Shown here piece after piece: positions 46,655 through 55,868 of a stretch of 64,000 nt of DNA. The notes under the pieces are model-generated. The model did no database searches. It was not told where the DNA came from and saw nothing but the letters and a program-made list of their open reading frames with translations. The DNA is taken from NCBI GenBank assembly GCA_964631955.1, contig CAZWBA010000011.1, positions 54,163-118,162 on the forward strand, given 5' to 3'. The DNA is from CAMLJR01 sp964631955. Lineage in GTDB: Bacteria > Pseudomonadota > Gammaproteobacteria > Pseudomonadales > CAMLJR01. A program made the position numbers and the translations under genes. Each line of letters begins with the position of its first letter. Position 1 is the first letter of the stretch.

Positions 46655-47701
46655 ATGGCGTTAACGCTCGAACAATTATCTGTCGGACTTACACCGGAGC
46701 ACGATTTATTTTTTGCGGAAAAACCCGAAAATCCGGAAATGCGCGAAAGCACATCGGTATGGCTTTACGAGGAAAATGGCGCGTTTGGATTTCCCCGCGT
46801 CGGCATCGAGGCCGAAGCATCTTCCTGGAGCAATCGCCGCGTGCAGGGGAATTTTGCCGTCGCGAGTGGACGCATTTTAAATGGCGCGGGAATGGGTGCC
46901 GCTCACCCCGTGTGTGGTCCGGATGGAAAGCCGCGAACGCTCGGTGCCGGCCCCATCGCATTTACCTGTCTCGAACCGTTTCGCAAATGGCGGATGACAT
47001 TCGATGGCACGGTCATCGATGGCACCATCGAACAACAGATTCGCAAAACGCTCGATCCGAATAAACGCATACCCGTGCGCTTCGATGTCGAACTCGAAAT
47101 GGTGACACCGGCGTGGGTGCAGGATTTCTCGCCGGAAAAAGTCGCAAAGATGTCACAGCGCGATGCCGACGAAGCCAAGTACATGGGCATCGGCTGGCGT
47201 TTTGAACATTTATTTCGCGCGCGCGGTACTTTTCATCTGGACGGAAAAGATCGCGAATTTCGCGGCAGCGGTTTGCGTATCAAACGGCAGAGTGTGCGAC
47301 CGCTCGGTGGTTTTCGCGGCCACTGCTGGCAATCCGCCGTATTTCCCGATGGCCGCGCTTTCGGCTACATCACCTATCCACCGCGCGAAGATGGCACTGC
47401 ATTGAATGAGGGTTATATTTTTCAGGATGGAAAAATGTATCCCGCGCGCGCGATAAAAATTCCGTGGCTGCGGCGCATCGTGCCGGAAGGCGATGACGTT
47501 TCGCTGGAACTCGAATCCGAACTCGGCATCACGCGCATTCAGGGTGTCACAGCGTTATCGACATTTCGCGTCGGCAATCCCGATATCGGCGGGCTCAATC
47601 TGCAGCAGGGTGGCGTGCGCTACACGTGGGACAATCAAACCGCGTATGGCATGATCGAACGCTCGGCACACGAAAGTCTGACCACTATAGAAATTTCCTG
47701 A
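46655..47701 (+). CDS. Unknown protein, DUF7064/7065 (CrtC/AttH lipocalin-like) type
   Basis: The protein is 348 residues with no signal peptide. The beta-rich sequence has an N-terminal half with SVWLYEENGAFGFPRVGIEA and a C-terminal half with HCWQSAVFPDGRAFGYITYP, suggesting two lipocalin-like domains as in hydroxyneurosporene-synthase-like proteins. I recall related proteins in hydrocarbon- and steroid-using proteobacteria, without proven function. GAGG lies before the ATG. It lies between the sulfotransferase and an SDR. The stop codon falls in the first unit of a 17-bp tandem repeat. Confidence 0.6.
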   Translation: MALTLEQLSVGLTPEHDLFFAEKPENPEMRESTSVWLYEENGAFGFPRVGIEAEASSWSNRRVQGNFAVASGRILNGAGMGAAHPVCGPDGKPRTLGAGPIAFTCLEPFRKWRMTFDGTVIDGTIEQQIRKTLDPNKRIPVRFDVELEMVTPAWVQDFSPEKVAKMSQRDADEAKYMGIGWRFEHLFRARGTFHLDGKDREFRGSGLRIKRQSVRPLGGFRGHCWQSAVFPDGRAFGYITYPPREDGTALNEGYIFQDGKMYPARAIKIPWLRRIVPEGDDVSLELESELGITRIQGVTALSTFRVGNPDIGGLNLQQGGVRYTWDNQTAYGMIERSAHESLTTIEIS

Positions 47702-47767
47702 CCGCTGAGATTTCCTAACCACTGGGATTTCCTGACCACTGAGATTTCCTGACCATTATCGGGATTT
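47697..47767 (+). repeat. Short tandem repeat, 17-bp unit
   Basis: Three 17-bp units of the form CCTGACCACTGAGATTT (47697-47713, 47714-47730, 47731-47747) are followed by a 20-bp variant. A related partial unit starts within the last codons of the upstream gene (47679). The repeat carries the stop codon of that gene and ends just before the Shine-Dalgarno of the SDR gene. Confidence 0.9.
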
Positions 47768-47780
47768 AAAGGAGTTCGTT

Positions 47781-48656
47781 TTGCTGCACACGGAAAACTC
47801 ACCGCTCAATAAACTCTCTCTCGACGATCAGGTCGCCGTCATCACGGGTGGCGGCGGTGGCATCGGTCGAGCCATCGCACTCGCATTCGCATCGGCGGGC
47901 GCCAATATCGTCATCGCCGATATCATTCCCGAACGCTGCGAAGAAACCGCTGCGCGCGTCCGCGAACTGGGGCGTGAAGCGCTGCCGGCAATCACCGATG
48001 TCACCGACACCGAACAGATTCGCGCAATGATCGACAACGCGCATAGCCATTTCGGCCGTATCGATATTCTCGTCAACAACGCCGGCGGTGTTGCGCCGAA
48101 ACCGTTTATCGAACAATCCGAACGCGCATGGCGCCGCGCAATCGATTTGAATCTGGTGAGCATGCTCGCCGCAACGTCGTATGCAACGCCCTATATCATC
48201 GAAGGCAAACGCGGCGGTGCCATCATCAATATCGCGAGCATCGAAGCATCGCGCGCAGCGCCGTATTACTCGGTGTACGCAGCGTGCAAGGCGGGCATGC
48301 TGAATTTCACACGCTCGCTCGCGCTGGAACTCGGCGAGCACGGCATTCGCGTCAATGCGATCGCACCCGATTACACGGTTACGCCGGGATTGAGCGGCAA
48401 TATCAAAGGCCCTGTCGATCCATCGACATGGATCAAGCCAACACCCGCGCAGGCCGACGCCACCGCGCGTCGCATTCCTCTCGGCCGCACCGGTATCGAT
48501 ACCGAGTGTGGCGACGTCGCCCTGTTTCTCGCGTCGAAAATGAGCGAATACGTCACCGGCGCCGTCATTCCTGTCGACGGCGGCGCCTGGGCATCGAGCG
48601 GCTGGATTCGCAATAAAGCCGGCAAGTGGACGCTGGTGGGCGAAACCGGCTCTTGA
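47781..48656 (+). CDS. Short-chain dehydrogenase/reductase
   Basis: The protein is 291 residues. The cofactor loop is TGGGGGIGRAIAL. NNAGG, catalytic Ser in NIASIEAS, and Tyr-Lys in YSVYAACKAG follow, so the classical SDR catalytic set is complete. The acidic residue after beta2 (VIADIIPE) suggests NAD(H) preference. The start is TTG with AAGGAG 7 bp upstream. It is in the sulfotransferase cluster; the substrate is probably an alcohol or ketone of the same molecule. Confidence 0.92.
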   Translation: MLHTENSPLNKLSLDDQVAVITGGGGGIGRAIALAFASAGANIVIADIIPERCEETAARVRELGREALPAITDVTDTEQIRAMIDNAHSHFGRIDILVNNAGGVAPKPFIEQSERAWRRAIDLNLVSMLAATSYATPYIIEGKRGGAIINIASIEASRAAPYYSVYAACKAGMLNFTRSLALELGEHGIRVNAIAPDYTVTPGLSGNIKGPVDPSTWIKPTPAQADATARRIPLGRTGIDTECGDVALFLASKMSEYVTGAVIPVDGGAWASSGWIRNKAGKWTLVGETGS

Positions 48657-48700
48657 TTATTGCGGAAATCCATCTGTTATTTTTAGCTCAGCCTCTGTTC

Positions 48701-48770
48701 GTCACTCCCGCATGGACGGGAGTCCATATTTACCGAAACCTTTTGGATTCCCGCCTGCGCGGGAATGACT
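48701..48770. repeat. REP-like inverted repeat pair
   Basis: GTCACTCCCGC at the left and GCGGGAATGAC at the right are near-complementary outer arms, with inner GGACGGGAGTCCA and TGGATTCCCGCC stems. This is a common interspersed palindrome of proteobacteria, between the SDR and luciferase-like genes. Confidence 0.7.
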
Positions 48771-48837
48771 TAATCAGAGGTTCCTAAATTTTAAATAGAT
48801 TATCGAATTTTATTTTCAACGAAGAGACTCCGTCATC

Positions 48838-49746
48838 ATGAAAATTAACGTAACGCTGCCGTTCGATCACACCTTCGCGCCGCAGGAATTTATCACCATG
48901 GATGCCGTTACCGACATTTGCCAGACCGCCGAGCGCGTGGGTTTCAGCGGCGGCAATGTCACCGACCACCCCTGCCCCACGGCACGCTGGGTGGAGGCCG
49001 GCGGACACGATGCGCAAGATCCGTTTGTGATGCTGAGCCTGGTCGCTGCAGTTACCAAAAAACTTCGCCTGCAAACAGGAATACTGGTATTGCCTTATCG
49101 CAATCCGTTCATCGTTGCGCGCGCCGCGGCGACACTCGATGTTTTTTCGAACGGCCGCCTGACGCTGAGTTTCGGCGCAGGTTATCTCAAGGGCGAATAC
49201 CATGCGCTCGGCGCCAATTTCGATCTGCGCAATGAAACCATGGACGAATATATTCAGGCGATGAAAGCGGCATGGACCGGCGAGGAATTCGATTTTGTCG
49301 GGACTGGCTACAGCGCGCGCGGCAATCGTATCCGCCCGCGCCCGGTGCAGACACCGCATCCTCCGCTTTATATCGGCGGTAATTCGAAACGTGCCATTCG
49401 TCGCGTCGTCGAGCTGGCCGATGGCTGGAACCCCTTCTTCACCAGCGAAGGCGTTTCTTCAACCGCACGCACCACCAGCATGTCGAGCGATCTGGATCTC
49501 GCGCAGGGTATCGCTTATATGAAGGAGCATTGCGAAAAAATCGGTCGCGAAAAATTGCCCGATATTTTTCTCGCCAGCATCACCAAACCCGGCGAAGAAT
49601 GGAATGCACAGGCCATTCTCGACAAGCTCGGCAGGTTCAGGGAAATGGGCGTCATCGGTGTTGGCGCAAGCATCGATGGCAACACGCGTGCGGAATGGTG
49701 CGACAACGCCGAGCGCTTCGGTACGGAAATCATCGCCAAACTGTAA
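48838..49746 (+). CDS. Luciferase-like (LLM) F420-type oxidoreductase
   Basis: The protein is 302 residues with a TIM barrel of the bacterial luciferase-like superfamily. It begins MKINVTLPFDHTF; TDHPCPTARW, LVAAVTKKLRLQTGILVLPYRNP, GRLTLSFGAGYLKGEY and PPLYIGGNSKRAIRRVVELADGW are typical of F420-dependent members (TIGR03619 type). Such enzymes reduce or oxidise C=C or C-OH bonds using F420. A full F420 pathway starts about 1 kb downstream, which supports F420 rather than FMN. It is the last plus-strand gene of the cluster. Confidence 0.88.
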   Translation: MKINVTLPFDHTFAPQEFITMDAVTDICQTAERVGFSGGNVTDHPCPTARWVEAGGHDAQDPFVMLSLVAAVTKKLRLQTGILVLPYRNPFIVARAAATLDVFSNGRLTLSFGAGYLKGEYHALGANFDLRNETMDEYIQAMKAAWTGEEFDFVGTGYSARGNRIRPRPVQTPHPPLYIGGNSKRAIRRVVELADGWNPFFTSEGVSSTARTTSMSSDLDLAQGIAYMKEHCEKIGREKLPDIFLASITKPGEEWNAQAILDKLGRFREMGVIGVGASIDGNTRAEWCDNAERFGTEIIAKL

Positions 49747-49761
49747 TTCCGTCAATTCGAC

Positions 49762-49782
49762 TGGCGGCGAAAGTCGCCGCCA
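49762..49782. terminator. Strong hairpin between convergent genes
   Basis: A 9-bp perfect stem TGGCGGCGA/TCGCCGCCA has a 3-nt loop. It lies between the converging luciferase-like and desaturase genes. No T-run follows, so it may act by itself only partly as a terminator. Confidence 0.5.
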
Positions 49783-49799
49783 ATCTATTCCCACCGCGC

Positions 49800-50585
49800 T
49801 TATCTCTGCGCTTTGGCGACTTCCGCTTTTTTATAGCCCTCACCGGTATCGTAAGTCCCGAACAGCCAGTCGTATAACAGCGAGATCGTCGCAAAATTAC
49901 CGCTGGTGAATTTTGAATGGTGATGGTGATGCATCACCGACATATAGTTCAGATATTTGAACGGAAATTTATCACTCTTCCATAAATCGTGATTGTGCAA
50001 ATTGATTTCCGAAAACGCGATCCAGGTGATGATGATGGTCGCTACGTGGAAATTACCCATTAAACGCGAGAGAACAAAAATGCTCGCTGCATACAGACCC
50101 AATCCCATCGCAACTTCGAGCGGATGGATGTAGCTCGAATCCTGACGGCAGGGATTATTCTGCTGATGATGCACCGCATGCACCCAGATCAGTGGCCCAC
50201 CCATAAAACCGCCATCGTGAAACAGAAAACGATGAACGAGGTAATAGAAGAAGTCGTAAAACATCAGAATCACCACGGTATCGAGCAGAATTTTCCACCA
50301 TGGCTGCGGTTCCAGCGTCAAACAGAACGGCAGAACCAAACCGAAAATAATCAGCTGATCGATAATTCCCCAGAAACGATTTTTCCGTTGATTGGCCGCA
50401 TAGAATTCACGCTGCATTTTTTTCTCGGCCATTTCCCTATTCAGCTGTTGTGCCTCCCTGAAAGCGGGAACCAGCGTCAGAACGAATTTGGCAAGAAAGG
50501 GAATCGCCATGATGGCGATAAATGCATAAAGCGATAATTGCCAGTGATACTGCTCCTGAATCGAAGCCCATATGGATGCGTCCAT
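49800..50585 (-). CDS. Fatty acid hydroxylase/sterol desaturase superfamily protein
   Basis: The protein is 261 residues with four or so membrane helices. The diiron His clusters are HRFLFH (HxxxH), HAVHHQ (HxxHH) and MHHHHHSKF (HxxHH-type), plus NLHNHD. Members hydroxylate or desaturate lipids and sterols at the membrane with O2. It stands alone between the luciferase-like gene and fbiC, in the minus orientation. Its substrate may be shared with the sulfotransferase cluster, but this is inference from position. Confidence 0.88.
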   Translation of the reverse strand: MDASIWASIQEQYHWQLSLYAFIAIMAIPFLAKFVLTLVPAFREAQQLNREMAEKKMQREFYAANQRKNRFWGIIDQLIIFGLVLPFCLTLEPQPWWKILLDTVVILMFYDFFYYLVHRFLFHDGGFMGGPLIWVHAVHHQQNNPCRQDSSYIHPLEVAMGLGLYAASIFVLSRLMGNFHVATIIITWIAFSEINLHNHDLWKSDKFPFKYLNYMSVMHHHHHSKFTSGNFATISLLYDWLFGTYDTGEGYKKAEVAKAQR

Positions 50586-50698
50586 AACGTTTCCCCTCGC
50601 GGTGCAAAATAAAGCTTGAGAACACTGTTCTTATTTATTAAATAATTTGGCGAGGTGTCTGTCACGCAACTCTGGCAACAACGCAATGGAAGGTTGAT

Positions 50699-53137
50699 TT
50701 AAGTCAACCCCCGCCCGATTTTACGTACGGGGGTATTCACGATTCGAACGACGGCAGGCGCATCGTATGATTTTTTCAGCTGCACCGCGTCGACCTCGCC
50801 GTAGAGGGTTGTGCGCTGATGCGATTCGCGATGACTTTTCCGGATGAGCGCATCCATCGCCTCGGGCGGCATCTCCTCGCCATGACTGGCACCCGCCGCG
50901 CGCGTGATCGATTCATTCATGAGCGTGCCGCCGACATCATTCGCACCGGCATGCAGGCATGCAGTGACACCGTCCGCACCCATTTTCACCCACGACGCCT
51001 GAATATTCGCAATCAGCGGATGCAATGCCAGCCTTGCTACGGCATGCATCAACACCGCTTCGCGGAATGTGGGCCCGCGCCGCGCACGCCCCTTCAGATA
51101 AATCGGCGCCTCCATGGCCACGAAGGGCAAGGGAACGAATTCCGTGATGCCGCCAGTGCGCGTCTGCAGATCGCGCACACGCAATAAATGTCGCGCCCAG
51201 TGTTCGATCTTTTCGACGTGGCCATACATGATCGTCGAGGTTGTTTTCAAACCGACGCGATGCGCCGTCTCGATGACCTGCAGCCATTCGCAGGTTTTGA
51301 TTTTGTCAGGACAAATGATTGCGCGCACTTCATCGTCGAGAATTTCCGCCGCAGTACCTGGCAATGTGCCCAGACCCGCGTCTTTCAGCTTGCGTAAAAA
51401 TGTTTCGAGATCGATGCCGAGCGTCTTCGCGCCCTGCCACACTTCGAGCGGCGAAAATGCATGCACATGTATTTCGGGTACCGCCGCCTTAACGGTGGCG
51501 ACAATATCGAGATACGTCTGCCCGGTGTAATCGGGATGAATACCTCCCTGCATACACACTTCCGTGGCGCCGCGATCCCACGCCTCACGCACGCGACGCT
51601 GAATCTCTTCGGGCGATAAATCGTAGGGACGCCCGCGCAGATTTTCGCTGAGCTTGCCTTTCGAAAAGGCGCAGAACTGGCATTTGAAATAACAGATATT
51701 GGTGTAATTGATATTGCGATTGACGACATAACCGACGCAACTGCCATTCACCTGCTCACGCAGCGCATTGGCGGCCTGAGTGACGAAAGCAAAATCATCG
51801 CCGCGCGCCTGAAACAGTCGCACAACCTCGTCCTCGTGCAAACGCTCGCCATCGCGTGCGCGCGCTACAATCCGCGCAATATCACTGCTGACACCAACGG
51901 GAATTTTTGTCAGCAGCTGCAAATCGAATTGTGGCGGCTGCGTCGAGTTACCCGGCATCCATTCATCGATTCGCGCAAAACCTTCTGCATCGATTTTTTG
52001 CAATACATTCGAATGCAAAGAAGTATCGAGCCAGCGATCTTTTTCCAGAACATAGCGAGGATAAATCGTCAGCCGCTCCTGCAACAATTTTCCGGCATTC
52101 TCCGTTTCGCACGCGAGATGATCGAGATGCGGCCACGGCGCTTCGGGATTCACATAATCGGGCGTGACAGGACTGACGCCGCCCCAATCGTTGATACCCG
52201 CAGCAATCAATTTCGGCAACACGCCAGGGCTTAAATTCGGCGGCGCCTGAATGCTCATCTGCGCGCCGAAAATCAAACGCGAAATTGCAATCGTCCACAG
52301 CAATTCGTTGAGATCGGGCTCCGGCGCCTGCGCCATCAACGTATCGGGCTTCGCACGAAAATTCTGCACAATGATTTCCTGCAGATGATCGTGCTGCCCA
52401 TGAATTTCACGCAGCGCCAATAAACTTTCGATACGCTCGCGCCGCGTTTCGCCGATGCCGATCAAAATGCCGCTGGTGAATGGCACCGATAATTCACCGG
52501 CCAGGCGCATGGTTTCCAAACGCACGCCCGGATCTTTGTCGGGCGAACCGTAATGCGGCTGACCTTTTTCACATAAACGTGTCGACGCCGATTCGAGCAT
52601 GATGCCCATCGACGCCGAAACAGAGCGTAATTTTTCAATTTCTTCACGCGTCATCGTGCCCGCATTGATATGCGGCAACACCGATGTTTCTTGCACGATA
52701 CGCTCGGCGACATGCACGACATAATCGAGCGTACTCGCAAACCCCATCGCATCGAGTGCTTCGCGTGCGACGCGATAACGCAACTCGGGTTTTTCGCCGA
52801 GCGTGAGCAGCGCTTCTTTACAACCCAGTTTTTCCGCGGCTTTGACCTGCTCGATAACTTCATCGATCGCCATGTACGGCGCGGCGAGATGGCGCGGCGT
52901 CTGCGCGAACGTGCAGTAATGACATACATCGCGACAGAGCTGCGTCAGCGGCAGAAATACTTTACGCGAATAGGTGACGACATTGCGAAAGCCGCGATCG
53001 CGCAATACAGCGGCGACATTCATTAACGCTGGCGTATCGTCGATATCGGCTAACTGCAATGCTTGACTGTCGCTGAGTGGAGTTCCCGCCAACACTTGTT
53101 CAGCCAATGCTTCGAATTCAGGCGCGCTCACGACCAT
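50699..53137 (-). CDS. fbiC: 7,8-didemethyl-8-hydroxy-5-deazariboflavin (FO) synthase, fused CofG-CofH
   Basis: The protein is 812 residues with two radical SAM halves. The CofG-like half has CRDVCHYC near residue 68, and the CofH-like half has CYFKCQFC near residue 490. Both CxxxCxxC cluster motifs are intact, and late NDVGGTLMNESITRAAGA matches the family. It makes FO, the deazaflavin chromophore of F420, from tyrosine and a flavin precursor. The fused form is that of actinobacteria (FbiC) rather than archaea. It overlaps cofC by 20 bp. A GTG at 53131 with GGAG 6 bp upstream may be the true start. Confidence 0.96.
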   Translation of the reverse strand: MVVSAPEFEALAEQVLAGTPLSDSQALQLADIDDTPALMNVAAVLRDRGFRNVVTYSRKVFLPLTQLCRDVCHYCTFAQTPRHLAAPYMAIDEVIEQVKAAEKLGCKEALLTLGEKPELRYRVAREALDAMGFASTLDYVVHVAERIVQETSVLPHINAGTMTREEIEKLRSVSASMGIMLESASTRLCEKGQPHYGSPDKDPGVRLETMRLAGELSVPFTSGILIGIGETRRERIESLLALREIHGQHDHLQEIIVQNFRAKPDTLMAQAPEPDLNELLWTIAISRLIFGAQMSIQAPPNLSPGVLPKLIAAGINDWGGVSPVTPDYVNPEAPWPHLDHLACETENAGKLLQERLTIYPRYVLEKDRWLDTSLHSNVLQKIDAEGFARIDEWMPGNSTQPPQFDLQLLTKIPVGVSSDIARIVARARDGERLHEDEVVRLFQARGDDFAFVTQAANALREQVNGSCVGYVVNRNINYTNICYFKCQFCAFSKGKLSENLRGRPYDLSPEEIQRRVREAWDRGATEVCMQGGIHPDYTGQTYLDIVATVKAAVPEIHVHAFSPLEVWQGAKTLGIDLETFLRKLKDAGLGTLPGTAAEILDDEVRAIICPDKIKTCEWLQVIETAHRVGLKTTSTIMYGHVEKIEHWARHLLRVRDLQTRTGGITEFVPLPFVAMEAPIYLKGRARRGPTFREAVLMHAVARLALHPLIANIQASWVKMGADGVTACLHAGANDVGGTLMNESITRAAGASHGEEMPPEAMDALIRKSHRESHQRTTLYGEVDAVQLKKSYDAPAVVRIVNTPVRKIGRGLT

Positions 53138-53840
53138 CTCCGGAATTAATCACATTGGCGCTGCTTTGCATGGCCAACAACCGCTCGGCGATGCCGCTAT
53201 TGCGCAAAAATCGCAGACTTTTTTCAGCGCTGCCAACTACCGGCTGGGCGATCAGTAAATATAAATCGTCGGGGTTATCAATATCGCAACGTGCACCCGC
53301 GAGATTGCAAATCGCTGGTTCGATATTCAAAGCGCGCGCCTGCTCGCAATGATACTGAAAGCTATTTTCACCATAGCCCGTCAAAAAATCAGGCAATCCG
53401 CGCCAGGCGAGCAGATTGGTTCCCGTGCCGCGGCGATCGGGCGCAATAGTCACTGCCGATGATTTTTTGTTTCGATGGGTTCGCAAAAATGCAGTTAAGT
53501 CATCCGCACTCAATAACGGTAAATCGCCGTGCACAACTAACAGATCATCTTCACCACGCATGAATATTTCGCTCGCCGCTACATTCACGGCTTGATTCAA
53601 ATCGCTGGCCGGCAATTTCGCCTCATCGATAAATTCGACATCGTAGTAATTAGCCAGCCATCGGGCTGCTTGATCGCGCGAGCAGATAGCAATTTTTTCG
53701 ATACCGGAATACTGAGTGAGAACCAACAACACGTCCTCGACCATCGCCTCGAATAATTGCGCACGCTCAGCCGCCGACAATACACCGGCGAGCCTCTGTT
53801 TAGCGGCGGCGAACTCTTTGAGCGGCAGTAAAACCTGCAT
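53118..53840 (-). CDS. cofC: F420 pathway guanylyltransferase (CofC/FbiD)
   Basis: The protein is 240 residues with a nucleotidyltransferase fold. It begins MQVLLPLKEFAAAKQRL, with the characteristic LKEFAAAKQRLA loop, then GDLPLLSADDL and DRRGTGTNLLAW. CofC activates 2-phospholactate, and FbiD activates phosphoenolpyruvate, with GTP; a 3-phosphoglycerate variant also exists. The substrate cannot be decided by eye. AGGAAAAAAGG precedes the ATG. It overlaps fbiC and lies 26 bp after cofD, so all three are one operon. Confidence 0.93.
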   Translation of the reverse strand: MQVLLPLKEFAAAKQRLAGVLSAAERAQLFEAMVEDVLLVLTQYSGIEKIAICSRDQAARWLANYYDVEFIDEAKLPASDLNQAVNVAASEIFMRGEDDLLVVHGDLPLLSADDLTAFLRTHRNKKSSAVTIAPDRRGTGTNLLAWRGLPDFLTGYGENSFQYHCEQARALNIEPAICNLAGARCDIDNPDDLYLLIAQPVVGSAEKSLRFLRNSGIAERLLAMQSSANVINSGDGRERA

Positions 53841-53866
53841 CCTTTTTTCCTACCTATCTACGCGTA

Positions 53867-54847
53867 TTAATCGCCCGCGACCGCACTGGCAAATTGCAAC
53901 ACCGTTTGTGCAAGCTGTGCCCTGTCATCAAGAGTTTTCATGATGCTCGCCGTCGCGTGCACTGCGATGCCTAACTCCGATATCGCTTCAATATGATCGG
54001 CATCGGCGTGATCGATGACGAAGCCATCGAGAATATCGCGGTAATATTCAGCCACCGAAAATGCACTGCTCGCGTAATTCAATTCACGCAGCATTTTTGC
54101 CGCCGGACCTTTGACGGCATTGCCGCCGACAATCGGCGAGACCGCGATGACAGGCGCCGATGTATTACGCAGCGCAGCGCGCACACCCGGCAGTTGCAGA
54201 ATGGGATCGACGCTGACGAAAGGATTCGACGGACAAATAATCACGGCATCGATACTGTTATTGATCAGCGGCTGCAACAATTCGGGATGCGGCGTAGCGC
54301 GCTCGATGCCTTCAAAATAAAAACCGCGCACGACAGGTTTACATTGCTCGCGCACGAAATAATGCTGAAAACTCAGATCGCTATTCTTGTTGTCTTCACT
54401 GACGGTTTCGACAATCGTAGAAACAGCATCATCGCTCATCGGTACGAGTCGATGCTTGATACCAAAACCTTCGCATAATTTTCGCGTCGCTTCGCTCAGC
54501 GATTCGCCGCGCCGCAACAACTCACTGCGCAACAAATGCGTAGCGATATCGAGGTCGCCGAGCCGAAACCAGGTTTCACCACCGACAGCACCGAGCTGAT
54601 CGAGCACACGCCACGATTCATCGGTCAAACCCCAACCCTGCTGCTCGTTATTTCGGCCTGCGAGGGCGTACATCACGCTATCGAGATCGGGGCAAATACG
54701 CAGACCGTAATGATCGAAATCATCACCGGTATTACAAACAATGGTTAATTGTTCGGGTGTAAGAATATGCGCGAGGCCGACGGCTAATTTCGCACCCCCA
54801 ACGCCACCCGAAAGTGCGAGATATTTCTTATTAATAAAATCACTCAC
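53867..54847 (-). CDS. cofD: 2-phospho-L-lactate transferase-type enzyme (CofD/FbiA)
   Basis: The protein is 326 residues. It has the signature LSGGVGGAKLAVGLA, NTGDDFDHYGLRICPDLDSV, the substrate region ICPSNPFVSVDPIL and PIVGGNAVKGPAAKM. It joins the activated three-carbon acid to FO to give F420-0. The start is GTG, with no strong Shine-Dalgarno visible. It is separated from cofE by a 224-bp palindrome-rich spacer and runs into cofC at 26 bp. Confidence 0.96.
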   Translation of the reverse strand: MSDFINKKYLALSGGVGGAKLAVGLAHILTPEQLTIVCNTGDDFDHYGLRICPDLDSVMYALAGRNNEQQGWGLTDESWRVLDQLGAVGGETWFRLGDLDIATHLLRSELLRRGESLSEATRKLCEGFGIKHRLVPMSDDAVSTIVETVSEDNKNSDLSFQHYFVREQCKPVVRGFYFEGIERATPHPELLQPLINNSIDAVIICPSNPFVSVDPILQLPGVRAALRNTSAPVIAVSPIVGGNAVKGPAAKMLRELNYASSAFSVAEYYRDILDGFVIDHADADHIEAISELGIAVHATASIMKTLDDRAQLAQTVLQFASAVAGD

Positions 54848-54863
54848 CCTGATTCACCACGAA

Positions 54864-55040
54864 CTAAGTCGCTTAGCGCTGTCGTTTGCAGCGACCGTTG
54901 TCGGCACGGATGCCGACACCGAGCCTATAGGGACATATTCACGGCGGGTCACTCGCCCCACCCATGGGGCTCGCCCTCCGGGCATCTTCGCTGTGCAAAT
55001 CATCTCCTGATGATTTGTCGTCGCAAACAACCACGGCAAG
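54864..55040. repeat. Palindrome-rich spacer, probable interspersed repeat
   Basis: Within 180 bp there are at least three perfect stems: GTCGGCA/TGCCGAC (54900-54917, 7 bp), CAAATCATC/GATGATTTG (54996-55017, 9 bp) and CCCC-CCATGG-GGC around 54957. It interrupts an otherwise tightly packed F420 operon. No second copy is seen in this window. Confidence 0.55.
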
Positions 55041-55071
55041 CGGCGTGCTAATGGCACGTTCAAATCAACAA

Positions 55072-55842
55072 TCACCGAAACATATCCTGATTACGCGCGC
55101 GAATAAGCGATTTCGAATTCGCCTCGCTGCGAGTGATATTGGCACCACGAATCAATACGACCGGCGCACCTTCCGCAGCCTGCCCCATCAAAAACGAAGC
55201 GGCTGCCGCAAGCTCATCGGCCACAGCAATCTCGGTGATTTCCAGCGCACGCCCGAACAAATCGCGCGTACCGATACGATTTTCCACGGGATTAAATCCC
55301 GCCGTACCCAGCGCAAAACCAATCACACCATTGCGCCACGCACGACCTGCACTGTCGTTGATAATAATTGCGGCTTCGACACCGGTAGCTGCATGCAATT
55401 GCTCGCGCAATTCAAACGCACTGGCATCGGGATTTTCAGGTAATAATAAAACGCGAGGATTATCGGATTGCGATGCAATATTCGATTGATCGATGCCCGC
55501 ATGCGCGTGCACATAACCATTGCGATGCTCGACGATAATCGCACCCTTGCGCACACGCAATACCTCGACCGATTCGCGCAGAATCAACTCAACGATACGC
55601 GGATCCTTATCGGCCTGTGCGGCCAATTCAAGCGCGCGCTTACCCGGTGTGATCGAATTTAAATACGCATAACGATTTTCGGATTTGGAAACGATTTTCT
55701 GCGCAAGCACAAGCACATCGCCGGACCGCAATTTTTCCTGCGCGCGATCCAGCGCTGCAATAATCAGCGCGCATAAATCATCGCCGGGCTCGACAAGCGG
55801 AATACCCGGCAATGCGGTCAACTGTAATTGTTCACGCGCCAC
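55072..55842 (-). CDS. cofE: Coenzyme F420-0:L-glutamate ligase (CofE)
   Basis: The protein is 256 residues. It contains LTALPGIPLVEPGDDL at the start, VLVLAQKIVSKSENR, the GAIIVEHRNGYVHAHAGIDQSN block and INDSAGRAWRNGVIGFALG, all typical of CofE. It adds gamma-linked glutamates to F420-0. The length equals the ligase alone; the C-terminal flavin reductase domain of actinobacterial FbiB is absent. The start is GTG. It is 26 bp downstream of npdG. Confidence 0.95.
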   Translation of the reverse strand: MAREQLQLTALPGIPLVEPGDDLCALIIAALDRAQEKLRSGDVLVLAQKIVSKSENRYAYLNSITPGKRALELAAQADKDPRIVELILRESVEVLRVRKGAIIVEHRNGYVHAHAGIDQSNIASQSDNPRVLLLPENPDASAFELREQLHAATGVEAAIIINDSAGRAWRNGVIGFALGTAGFNPVENRIGTRDLFGRALEITEIAVADELAAAASFLMGQAAEGAPVVLIRGANITRSEANSKSLIRARNQDMFR

Positions 55843-55868
55843 GTGCGATTTACCCGCGACTTAGATAT

